From: Pseudopedobacter sp037968815
GTDB taxonomy: Bacteria; Bacteroidota; Bacteroidia; Sphingobacteriales; Sphingobacteriaceae
Direction: 5' to 3'
NCBI GenBank assembly: GCA_037968815.1
Contig: JBBKWF010000022.1
Coordinates: 242,064-306,063, forward strand
DNA: 64,000 nt
The position numbers and the translations under genes are program-made. The notes under the pieces were generated by a model that was not told the DNA's origin, ran no database searches, and saw only the letters and a program-made list of their open reading frames with translations. Shown here in pieces: positions 35,501-42,586 of this stretch. Position 1 is the first letter of the stretch. Each line of letters begins with the position of its first letter.

Positions 35501-36124
35501 TTCTCTATCACTAAAGTCATTTTTAATTCTGATATAAAAAACGAGTGTAATAATGAGCGAAATTATGGCAGAAATAATCAATAAAATAGGAGTGAGGGCG
35601 GATGATTGTTCACTGGTAACAATTCTATTGTTTAATAGTCGTCGTTCGGTGTCTTTCATCTCAATAATTTGAGACTCCACACGCTCCATAAGCTGACGAC
35701 CGCGATCTAATTTATCCGTATTTAAGCTATTGCCTTTAGTCTCTTCAATCAAAGATCCTAAAATAGCATCATAATCAGAAAGCTTACTTGAAAGTACCTT
35801 TGTGCCTTCAACTTGAGTAGGGTTGTCTGAAATACGATTGCTTAATGACTTTATTAAAGAGTCTTGACTAAGCTTACTACTATAATAAGGTGCTATATAT
35901 TTGTTTTCGTGAGTTAATAAGAAACCTCTTATTCCAATTACTTTATCTTTGAGGTTCAGGTGAACATCATCTAAAGTTTTTAAAACTTGTAACGAATGCT
36001 TTACCAAGCTTTGACTATTAACTAACTCTCTTATAGAAACGTAAGAAGCTACCGAGCTTAAAATAAGGAGGAAAAATGATACTGTAAAGCCTATTTGTAG
36101 GTTTCTAATAAACTTATTTGCCAT
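32558..36124 (-). CDS. CHASE3-GAF hybrid histidine kinase with three receivers
   Basis: A 1188-aa membrane sensor kinase. Order: membrane helix (about 9-29), CHASE3 extracytoplasmic domain (about 35-170), helix (about 178-198), HAMP-like linker (about 225-280), GAF (about 290-425), long coiled coil (about 430-525), HisKA with SHELRTPLNS (about 532-600), HATPase (about 645-750, DTGIGIA, GGTGLGLSIS). Three receivers follow (about 790-905, 915-1030 and 1065-1185). Receivers 1 and 3 keep the phospho-Asp (LLDIQLPIMDG, LMDIMMPEMDG). In receiver 2 the site reads VILDMGVPYETA and the acidic pocket is EEN, so it is degenerate in part. It lies between a second kinase and a lone receiver. Confidence 0.93.
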   Translation of the reverse strand: MANKFIRNLQIGFTVSFFLLILSSVASYVSIRELVNSQSLVKHSLQVLKTLDDVHLNLKDKVIGIRGFLLTHENKYIAPYYSSKLSQDSLIKSLSNRISDNPTQVEGTKVLSSKLSDYDAILGSLIEETKGNSLNTDKLDRGRQLMERVESQIIEMKDTERRLLNNRIVTSEQSSALTPILLIISAIISLIITLVFYIRIKNDFSDREKLKASLIKKDKETSESILMIEEIADQISLGNYSTRIESDKLGILSKLSQSLNNMAISLETSFAKLNDNEWLQMGLADLNKKLVGNKTVDTICEETLNHMTQYGQCLNGAVYLYEDGKLVLKKAYAQEAFMKPFFEEGEGLIGQVFKTGKIQNLSTLDDNFVVSSGTSTIKLTNLLLCPVMVDDTVIGVIELGCNDTFSEIDILLHSRIAENIGIAISSAKSRRYIQNLLEETQTQTEELQSQHSELENLNAELEAQTQKLQASEEELRVQQEELLQSNGELEERSVQLEEKNAEIIERNLEIQQKAEELALSTKYKSEFLANMSHELRTPLNSILLLSRLTAENPEGNLTEEQVESAKVIQSSGNGLLSLIDEILDLSKIESGKMDVHIESTPINTITTELKNLFAPTAKEKNIEFNINTETELKVIDTDFVRLGQVLKNLISNAIKFTEKGGVTLDIKHKDKNIIFKVSDTGIGIAEDKQRIIFEAFQQADGTTRRKFGGTGLGLSISRELVKLLGGTITVESNPGKGSRFTAIFPLSKEDVVYEDITANTTERKIEDLQNVLLDNTNYVIDIIPEEIEDDRASIQPGDSVMLIVEDDTVFAKTLLSFARKNNYKGIVIVRGDLALQVALQFNPKAILLDIQLPIMDGWMVMDQLKSNPNTKHIPVHIMSSLQAKKESLLKGAVDFINKPFAISQMTEVFKKIEAALNKGSQKVLIIEENNKHANALSYFLGNFDISTEIKNTVSDSTTALQQKDVDCVILDMGVPYETAYDTLETIRQNPGLENLPIIIFTGKNISKVEELKIKKYADSIIVKTAHSYQRVLDEVGLFLHLIDENKASKKGKSILKLGTLTEVIKDKTVLIADDDVRNIFSLSKALEKHGMKVISAIDGKQAIEKLEENPQVDIILMDIMMPEMDGYETISAIRSKAQYKNLPIFAVTAKAMIGDREKCIKVGASDYISKPVDIDQLLSLLRVWLYKG

Positions 36125-36138
36125 ATAAATTTTCGTAT

Positions 36139-37599
36139 TTAATTGATTGGAATTGAAAAGTAAAACTCGGAGCCATTGCTTGAGCTATCAACACCTATAT
36201 CACCTGTATGTTTTTTAATAATTTCTGCGCAGATATAAAGACCAAGTCCTAAACCTTGAAACTTGAGAGACGATTCTTCAACTCTATAGAATTTGGAGAA
36301 AATCTGTTTTTGTTTTTCTTTAGGAATACCAATACCGTTGTCTTTAACCTTTATGGTTAAAATTCCATTAACCGTTTCACGATGTATTTTTACGGTTTTG
36401 TTATCTGGAGAGTACTTTAAAGCATTTGTTAAATAATTGATTAAAACTTGCTCAATTCTACTTTCATCTGCTTCTACAATTAGAGATGTCTCGTTACCGA
36501 TAACCTCTAACGTAAATCCATCATGTGTTTGCTCTATAGTTTCAATTGCAGACTCAATCAGTTTTTTTATATCGAATTTTTGCTTGTTGATTTTTAGTTC
36601 ACCGTTTTCAATTTTCGAGATATCTAAAAGATCAGAAATCAATTCATTTAACTTACCAACCTGTAATTGCGCTTTTTCGATATAGTTTTTTATTTGGTCA
36701 GATTCATGGTCTTTTAAGGACCTTGAAAGTAACTGGATATAAGCTTTTACACTGGTTAATGGTGTTTTTAACTCGTGACTGGTGATGCTTAAAAACTCAT
36801 CTTTCTTTTTTTCAATTTGCTTTTGGTCTTCAATATCTGTGAACGTACCAATCCACTTTTGTCTTTTCTGATGCTCTTGAATAGGAACAATACGTAAAAG
36901 GTGATATTTGTAATATTGACTGTCTAGTTCTTTAATGCGTACTTCAAGCTCAATACTTTCCTTTTTAGGGATTGCTTTGTCCCACTCTGCTCTAATGTCT
37001 ATTTGATTATCAAAAGTTTCTGGAAATTGATCAGCAGTTAGGCTGTATTTAAACCAATTGTGATTAACAAATTCAATTTCACCCTCTTCATTTGCGGTAA
37101 AAGCAATTAAGGGAAGTGCTTCTAGTGTGTTTTGTAATTCCTCAACTCTTTCTTTAAGTTCAGATTGAATTTTTTTTCTGGTATCTATTTCTGCTCTTAG
37201 GGCATGTTGTGTATTCTGCAGTTCTTTTGTTTGTTGGTAAAGCCGAACAAAGTTGTTCACTTTTAGCAACAAAATTTCAGGATCAAAAGGTTTTACAACA
37301 TAATCTATTCCTCCAGATTCGTATCCTTTATTAATAAACTGGTTGTTTGTGTTTACTGCAGATAAAAATATAATGGGTATATCTTTTGTTTTATTAAAAC
37401 CACTTAGAGTTTCCGCCACCTCAAAACCATCCATTAATGGCATTTGGACGTCCAAAATAATAAGTGCATAGTCAGTATTGAGAACTTTTTTTAATCCTTC
37501 TTCTCCTGATAATGCAGTATCTACTTCAAAGCCCTTTGATTCTAGTAGTTTTTTTAAAGAGAATATATTCTCTCGCTTATCGTCAACTATTAAAATCAT
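36139..37599 (-). CDS. Receiver-PAS histidine kinase
   Basis: A 486-aa soluble protein. The N-terminal receiver (about 1-120) has LIVDDKREN, LIILDVQMPLMDGFE and VVKPFD. A coiled coil is followed by a PAS domain (about 155-265), then HisKA (about 270-340, ITSHELKTPLTSV) and HATPase (about 380-485, KDNGIGIPKEKQ, GLGLGLYI). A receiver in front of a kinase suggests it is switched by another kinase, probably the hybrid kinase 15 bp downstream in the same operon. It is the first gene of the minus-strand signalling operon 37599-30429. Confidence 0.92.
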   Translation of the reverse strand: MILIVDDKRENIFSLKKLLESKGFEVDTALSGEEGLKKVLNTDYALIILDVQMPLMDGFEVAETLSGFNKTKDIPIIFLSAVNTNNQFINKGYESGGIDYVVKPFDPEILLLKVNNFVRLYQQTKELQNTQHALRAEIDTRKKIQSELKERVEELQNTLEALPLIAFTANEEGEIEFVNHNWFKYSLTADQFPETFDNQIDIRAEWDKAIPKKESIELEVRIKELDSQYYKYHLLRIVPIQEHQKRQKWIGTFTDIEDQKQIEKKKDEFLSITSHELKTPLTSVKAYIQLLSRSLKDHESDQIKNYIEKAQLQVGKLNELISDLLDISKIENGELKINKQKFDIKKLIESAIETIEQTHDGFTLEVIGNETSLIVEADESRIEQVLINYLTNALKYSPDNKTVKIHRETVNGILTIKVKDNGIGIPKEKQKQIFSKFYRVEESSLKFQGLGLGLYICAEIIKKHTGDIGVDSSSNGSEFYFSIPIN

Positions 37600-37703
37600 T
37601 TATAAAAATAAGTGTATTTGTAAAATCAATTCGTTCTCATTCAAATTAAGAAAACCACACTACAAAAATTACACCAAACGGCTATTGTACTTTCTTTAGC
37701 TTC

Positions 37704-37748
37704 TTAATTTATTATGCTTGCATAATAAATTAAAGATGTTTATATTTG
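37704..37748 (+). promoter_or_regulatory. marR-fad operon promoter with 30-bp operator dyad
   Basis: The half-site TTAATTTATTATGC (37704-37717) is repeated as its exact reverse complement at 37720-37733, with TT between. The TTG at 37718-37720 in the centre, 20 bases and TATATTTG (37741-37748) form a standard promoter. The dyad thus covers the -33 element, the position expected for a repressor. MarR-family regulators bind such palindromes, so autoregulation by the next gene, 58 bp downstream, is the simple reading. Confidence 0.7.
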
Positions 37749-37806
37749 GATTAACGACTAATTAAAAATGCAAACTAATGTTTGCTTAAAATCTAATATA
37801 TAATTA

Positions 37807-38238
37807 ATGACACATCAGGATACTATTGATTACCATTTAAAAGTAACCTGGCAAAATATTGCAAATACGTATAATCAATTGGCCTCTGAGTTTGGAATTA
37901 CCCAATCAATTGGCTACTTGTTGATTAATATTGACGAAAACAACGGTACAACGGTTTCGGAAGTGGCAGCATTATTGGGGTTAAAGTCCACAAGCTTAAG
38001 TAGGATGTTAAATAACTTGCAAAAGGATGGTTTAATTTACAGAGAAAGCCATAAAACAGATAAAAGATCTGTTAAGCTTTACTTAACAGACCTTGGGAAA
38101 GAGAAAAGACATTTAGCTAGAGTAGTGGTGAAGAAATTTAACGATCACCTGAACGATAATCTTGCTGATGACCAAAAAGAACAATTAGTTAATTCTTTAA
38201 AACTCATTAACGATTTAACTACCGATTATAAACCTTGA
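37807..38238 (+). CDS. MarR-family transcriptional regulator of the fad operon
   Basis: A 143-aa winged-helix regulator. The HTH region (about 45-75: GTTVSEVAALLGLKSTSLSRMLNNLQKDGLI) and wing (YRESHKTDKRSVKLYLTDLGKE) are typical of MarR. The helices at both ends would form the dimer. It is the first gene of marR-fadN-fadA-fadE, 15 bp before fadN, behind a promoter whose -33 sits in a 30-bp dyad. It probably represses beta-oxidation until an acyl-CoA or fatty acid ligand binds; the ligand is inferred from context only. Confidence 0.88.
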   Translation: MTHQDTIDYHLKVTWQNIANTYNQLASEFGITQSIGYLLINIDENNGTTVSEVAALLGLKSTSLSRMLNNLQKDGLIYRESHKTDKRSVKLYLTDLGKEKRHLARVVVKKFNDHLNDNLADDQKEQLVNSLKLINDLTTDYKP

Positions 38239-38253
38239 TATTTTAATAATTTT

Positions 38254-40659
38254 ATGAAAAGATCAATCAAAAAAGTAGCAGTACTAGGTTCCGGAATTAT
38301 GGGCTCTAGGATAGCCTGCCACTTTGCAAATATTGGAGTGGAAGTTTTGCTTTTGGATATTGTGCCAAGAGAGTTAAATGAAAGAGAACAAGCTAAAGGC
38401 CTAACCTTAGAAAGTCCTTTGGTGAGGAATAGAATTGTTAATGATGCTTTAGCATTTGCTGCAAAATCTAGTCCTTCGCCAGTTTATAATAAAGCAGTTT
38501 TAAACAAAATTAAAACTGGAAATTTTGAAGATAACATGAAAGAGATTGCCAATTGCGATTGGACAATTGAAGTTGTGGTAGAAAATCTCAAAATTAAAAA
38601 GATTGTTTACGATCAGGTTGAGCAGTTTAGAACACCAGGAACCTTGATTACTTCAAATACATCTGGAATTCCAATTCACATGATGGCTGAAGGACGTTCA
38701 GAAGATTTTAAAAAGCATTTCTGCGGAACACACTTTTTTAATCCTCCACGTTATCTGCGTTTAATGGAAATTATTCCAACTCCTGATACCGATAAAGAAA
38801 TTACAGATTTCTTGATGCATTATGGCGATAAGTTTTTAGGTAAAACCACAGTTTTATGTAAAGATACGCCAGCATTTATTGCAAATAGAGTTGGTGTTTA
38901 CTCTATCATGGCGCTATTGCATTTGGTAGAGAAAATGGACTTAACTGTTGAGGAAGTAGATAAATTCACTGGTCCAGCTTTAGGGCGACCAAAATCTGCA
39001 ACCTTCCGTACTACTGATGTGGTTGGTTTAGATACCATGATTAATGTAGCCAACGGTTTAGCGGAAAACGTACCTAACGACGAACAAAAAGAAGTTTTTG
39101 TTTTGCCAGATTACGTACAGAAAATGCAAGAGAACAAATGGCTTGGCGATAAAACTGGGCAAGGGTTCTATAAAAAGACAAAAGATGCGAATGGTAAAAC
39201 AGAGATTTTAGCTTTAGACCTAAAAACTTTAGAATACCGACCACAAAATAAAGTAAAATCTGCCACGCTTGAGGCTACAAAACCTATCGAAAATCTTCGT
39301 GAAAGAATGAAAGTTTTCGCTGCTGGTAAAGATAAAGCAGGAGAGTTTTTTAGGATTTCCTTTTCAGGGTTATTTGAATACGTTTCAAATCGTATTCCAG
39401 AGATTTCTGACGAAACTTACCGTATTGACGACGCTATGCGAGCAGGCTTTGGTTGGGAGTTAGGTCCTTTTGAAGTTTGGGACGCAGTAGGCGTAAAAGA
39501 AGGTGTGGAAATGATGAAAGCCAATGGCAAAACACCAGCATCTTGGGTTACTGAAATGTTGGAAGCCGGAAATTCCTCTTTCTACAAGATAGAAAACGGG
39601 AACAAAACTTATTACGATATTCCTACCAAATCTTATAAAGCTATTCCTGGTCAGGATGAGTTTATTGTTTTAGATAACATCCGAGCCAATAAAACCATCT
39701 GGAAAAACTCTGGAACAACGCTTACTGACTTAGGCGACGGTATTTTAAACTTAGAATTTCACACCAAAATGAACACCATTGGTGGCGAAGTTTTAGCTGG
39801 AATTAACAAAGCTATTGATATTGCTGAGAAGGATTATAGAGGTTTAGTTATTGGAAACGATGGTTCTAATTTCTCTGCCGGAGCAAACGTGGGGATGATT
39901 TTCATGATGGCGGTAGAGCAAGAATGGGATGAAGTAAATATGGCCATTAAAATGTTCCAAAATACTTCTATGCGAATTAGGTATTCTTCGATTCCTGTTG
40001 TAGTAGCGCCACATAATTTAGCTTTAGGTGGTGGCTGTGAGTTTGCATTACATGCCGACTATGTACAGCTGAATGCTGAAACATATATGGGATTGGTAGA
40101 GTTTGGTGTAGGTTTAATTCCTGGTGGTGGTGGAACTAAAGAATTCGCATTAAGAGCCTCAGATGAATTTGGTCAAGATCAAATTGAACAAAACATCATT
40201 AAAGAGAAATTTTTAACCATTGCAATGGCTAAGGTTTCCACTTCAGGATTAGAAGCTTATGATTTAGGTTATCTGCAAAAAGATAAATTCTCAATATCTA
40301 TGAATAGGAGTAGGCTGATTGCCGATGCTAAAGAAAAAGCTTTAGAATTAGCCGATGCCGGATATACGCAACCCGTAAGAAGAACTGATATTAAGGTATT
40401 AGGAAAATACGGATTAGGAATGATGTACGCGGGAGCAAACACCATGCGTTCTGGAAACTACATTTCAGATCATGATCAAAAAATCTCTCAAAAATTAGCT
40501 TATGTGATGTGTGGTGGTGATTTATCAGCTCCAACTTTGGTAACAGAGCAATATTTGTTGGATTTAGAACGTGAGGCTTTCCTATCACTTTGTGGGGAAA
40601 AGAAAACTTTAGAGAGAATACAGAGTATCATTACTAAGGGGAAACCGTTGCGTAATTAG
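38254..40659 (+). CDS. fadN: 3-hydroxyacyl-CoA dehydrogenase / enoyl-CoA hydratase, FadN type
   Basis: An 801-aa bifunctional beta-oxidation enzyme. The dehydrogenase half comes first: Rossmann motif VLGSGIMGSRIACHFANIG (about 9-28), the 3HCDH NAD domain to about 195 with THFFNPP, and the C-terminal 3HCDH domains (FIANRVG, then a second repeat about 360-430). The enoyl-CoA hydratase fold is at the C-terminal side (about 500-700, with NFSAGANVGMI and ALGGGCEFALHADYVQ). This order matches Bacillus FadN rather than FadB, where the hydratase comes first. Thiolase and acyl-CoA dehydrogenase follow, as in fadNAE. Confidence 0.93.
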   Translation: MKRSIKKVAVLGSGIMGSRIACHFANIGVEVLLLDIVPRELNEREQAKGLTLESPLVRNRIVNDALAFAAKSSPSPVYNKAVLNKIKTGNFEDNMKEIANCDWTIEVVVENLKIKKIVYDQVEQFRTPGTLITSNTSGIPIHMMAEGRSEDFKKHFCGTHFFNPPRYLRLMEIIPTPDTDKEITDFLMHYGDKFLGKTTVLCKDTPAFIANRVGVYSIMALLHLVEKMDLTVEEVDKFTGPALGRPKSATFRTTDVVGLDTMINVANGLAENVPNDEQKEVFVLPDYVQKMQENKWLGDKTGQGFYKKTKDANGKTEILALDLKTLEYRPQNKVKSATLEATKPIENLRERMKVFAAGKDKAGEFFRISFSGLFEYVSNRIPEISDETYRIDDAMRAGFGWELGPFEVWDAVGVKEGVEMMKANGKTPASWVTEMLEAGNSSFYKIENGNKTYYDIPTKSYKAIPGQDEFIVLDNIRANKTIWKNSGTTLTDLGDGILNLEFHTKMNTIGGEVLAGINKAIDIAEKDYRGLVIGNDGSNFSAGANVGMIFMMAVEQEWDEVNMAIKMFQNTSMRIRYSSIPVVVAPHNLALGGGCEFALHADYVQLNAETYMGLVEFGVGLIPGGGGTKEFALRASDEFGQDQIEQNIIKEKFLTIAMAKVSTSGLEAYDLGYLQKDKFSISMNRSRLIADAKEKALELADAGYTQPVRRTDIKVLGKYGLGMMYAGANTMRSGNYISDHDQKISQKLAYVMCGGDLSAPTLVTEQYLLDLEREAFLSLCGEKKTLERIQSIITKGKPLRN

Positions 40660-40662
40660 AAA

Positions 40663-40810
40663 AGTATCAAGATATGAGTATCAAGTATCAAGATGCTTAT
40701 AGAATGGGAATTAAAATTATTAGGTGGTTTTAAGTATTTGATGCCACTATTAAAACAATAAATGTATGCGTTATACAAGCCTTGATACTTGATACTCGCT
40801 ACTCAATACT
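40663..40810. repeat. 148-bp palindromic element between fadN and fadA
   Basis: The left arm (40663-40696) and right arm (40779-40810) are inverted repeats sharing a 17-base exact match (40676-40692 against 40781-40797, GAGTATCAAGTATCAAG). The arms are built from TATCAAG words. The 82-base centre has no gene. It lies in the gap between two cotranscribed fad genes and would fold into a large hairpin in the message. Related words occur at 21-76. It resembles a small non-autonomous mobile or REP-like unit. Confidence 0.65.
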
Positions 40811-40817
40811 AAAAAAA

Positions 40818-41993
40818 ATGGAAGCATACATCATAGCAGGATACAGAACAGCAGTAGGTAAAGCACCTCGTGGCGTATTTAGATTTACTAGAGCAGATGA
40901 TTTAGCTGCGGAAGTAATAAGAGAGTTAGTGGCATCAGTCCCTAATTTGGATAAAGAGCAAATTGACGATGTGATTGTAGGTAATGCTACACCAGAAGCT
41001 GAGCAGGGCTTAAATATAGGTAGAATGGTTTCTTTAATGGGATTGGATACCGATAAAGTTCCTGGGGTTACAGTAAATCGTTATTGCGCATCAGGTTTAG
41101 AAACCATTGCCACAGCGGTTGCAAAAATTAAAGCCGGAATGGCTAATTGTATTGTTGCCGGTGGGGTAGAAGTTATGAGCGGAATGCCTTTTGGCGGATG
41201 GAAAATTGTCCCGAACCCAGAAGTTGCGCTTAAAAACCCTGATTGGTATTGGGGCATGGGTTTAACCGCCGAAGCAGTAGCTAGAGAGTATAATGTAAAT
41301 AGAGAAGATCAAGATGAGTTTGCGTTAAAATCGCATCAAAAAGCTTTAGCAGCAATTGAAAACGGTCATTTAAAAGATGGCGTTTTACCTATCACGATTA
41401 AAGAAAACTACCTAGACGCGAACATGAAAAAGAAAACTCGCGAATATGTAGTGGATACAGATGAAGGACCAAGAGCAGATACTTCACTATCAGCATTAGC
41501 TAAATTGAGACCAGTTTTTGCAGCAGGTGGATCTGTTACTGCAGGTAATTCATCTCAAACATCAGACGGAGCAGCATTTGTTTTAGTAGTTTCAGAAGCG
41601 ATGTTGAAGCAATTAAACGTTCAGCCGATCGCTCGCTTGGTGAGTTATTCAGTTGCTGGTGTTCCTCCTCGTATTATGGGGATTGGTCCAATTGAGGCAA
41701 TTCCAATGGCATTGAAACAGGCCAACATGAAGTTGGATGATATCGATTTAATCGAACTGAATGAAGCTTTTGCATCACAATCAATTGCGATTACCAGAAA
41801 ATTAGATTTAAATACAGATAAGCTAAACGTAAACGGTGGCGCAATTGCTTTAGGGCATCCACTAGGTTGTACAGGTGCAAAATTATCTGTTCAAATATTT
41901 AATGAGTTAAAACGAAGAGACCAGAAATACGGCATGGTAACCATGTGTGTAGGAACCGGACAAGGCGCAGCAGGGATTTTTGAGGTTTTTTAG
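40818..41993 (+). CDS. fadA: Acetyl-CoA acyltransferase (3-ketoacyl-CoA thiolase)
   Basis: A 391-aa thiolase for the last step of beta-oxidation. The nucleophile Cys is in VNRYCASGLETIA, the second site is NEAFASQS, GGAIALGHPLGCTGAK holds the catalytic His, and the C-terminal CVGTGQGAAGIFE holds the acid/base Cys. ATG 40818 is chosen; an upstream in-frame ATG (40782) lies inside the right arm of the palindromic element and would add 12 unrelated residues. Confidence 0.95.
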   Translation: MEAYIIAGYRTAVGKAPRGVFRFTRADDLAAEVIRELVASVPNLDKEQIDDVIVGNATPEAEQGLNIGRMVSLMGLDTDKVPGVTVNRYCASGLETIATAVAKIKAGMANCIVAGGVEVMSGMPFGGWKIVPNPEVALKNPDWYWGMGLTAEAVAREYNVNREDQDEFALKSHQKALAAIENGHLKDGVLPITIKENYLDANMKKKTREYVVDTDEGPRADTSLSALAKLRPVFAAGGSVTAGNSSQTSDGAAFVLVVSEAMLKQLNVQPIARLVSYSVAGVPPRIMGIGPIEAIPMALKQANMKLDDIDLIELNEAFASQSIAITRKLDLNTDKLNVNGGAIALGHPLGCTGAKLSVQIFNELKRRDQKYGMVTMCVGTGQGAAGIFEVF

Positions 41994-42585
41994 ATGTGAG
42001 AAAAGAGATGTGAGATATGAGAGCTTGTAGAATCAGATATGAAGGTGATATTAGATTTGAGAGCTTGTATTGAGATATTAGCGTGGTGATTTGAGAGGTT
42101 TTGAAGAGTAAGATTTAGACTTAGAAAATTTGAAACACTAAATTATGAACATCAATAAATGAATAATCTAAAAGAACTAAAAATTTGGAATAAAGCTATA
42201 GAGCTAACGGTGGAAGTTTATAAAGCTACAGCTTCATTTCCAACAGATGAAAGGTTTGGGTTAATTAGTCAAAGCAGGAGAGCAGCAGTTTCTATACCAT
42301 CTAATATTGCAGAAGGAGCTGGAAGAAACTCCCTCAAAGAATTTAACAACTTTTTAGGAATAGCAAATGGTTCTTGTTATGAATTACAAACCCAGCTTAT
42401 AGTCGCACATAAATTAGCAATGATTTCGGAAGAAGTTTTAAATCCCATTCTCGAGTATATCGATGAATTACAGAAAATGACTTATGGCTTTCAGCAAATG
42501 TTACAAAATAAAATAAATAAAAAATAAAGATGAGCAGACTTGCAGGTTCTAATATCTCAAATCTCTCATCTCAAATCTCATATAA
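41994..42585. mobile_element. Putative four-helix-bundle element flanked by imperfect inverted repeats
   Basis: Between fadA and fadE lies a block bounded on the left (41994-42030) by GA-rich words such as GATGTGAGATATGAGAG and on the right (42549-42583) by the complementary ATATCTCAAATCTCTCATC. The arms match imperfectly over about 30 bases in inverted orientation. Inside is an S23/IVS-type gene (42159-42527). The structure looks like an inserted mobile unit that still allows read-through. No target duplication was confirmed by eye. Confidence 0.5.
42159..42527 (+). CDS. Four-helix bundle protein (S23/23S rRNA intervening-sequence family)
   Basis: A 122-aa protein of the family first found inside intervening sequences of 23S rRNA genes. 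Typical segments are the start LKELKIWNKAIELTVEVYKAT, FPTDERFGLISQSRRAAVSIPSNIAEGAGR near 35-65, and the LANGSCYELQTQL-like helix. The fold is a four-helix bundle that forms pentamers in the solved structure. The role is unknown. Here it interrupts a fatty acid degradation operon inside a repeat-bounded block, so it is probably a passenger of a mobile unit rather than a beta-oxidation protein. Confidence 0.88.
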   Translation: MNNLKELKIWNKAIELTVEVYKATASFPTDERFGLISQSRRAAVSIPSNIAEGAGRNSLKEFNNFLGIANGSCYELQTQLIVAHKLAMISEEVLNPILEYIDELQKMTYGFQQMLQNKINKK

Positions 42586-42586
42586 A

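Noticed and set aside
40782..40817. Upstream ATG start for fadA
   Set aside because: The extra 12 residues are encoded by the right arm of the palindromic element and do not resemble thiolase sequence.
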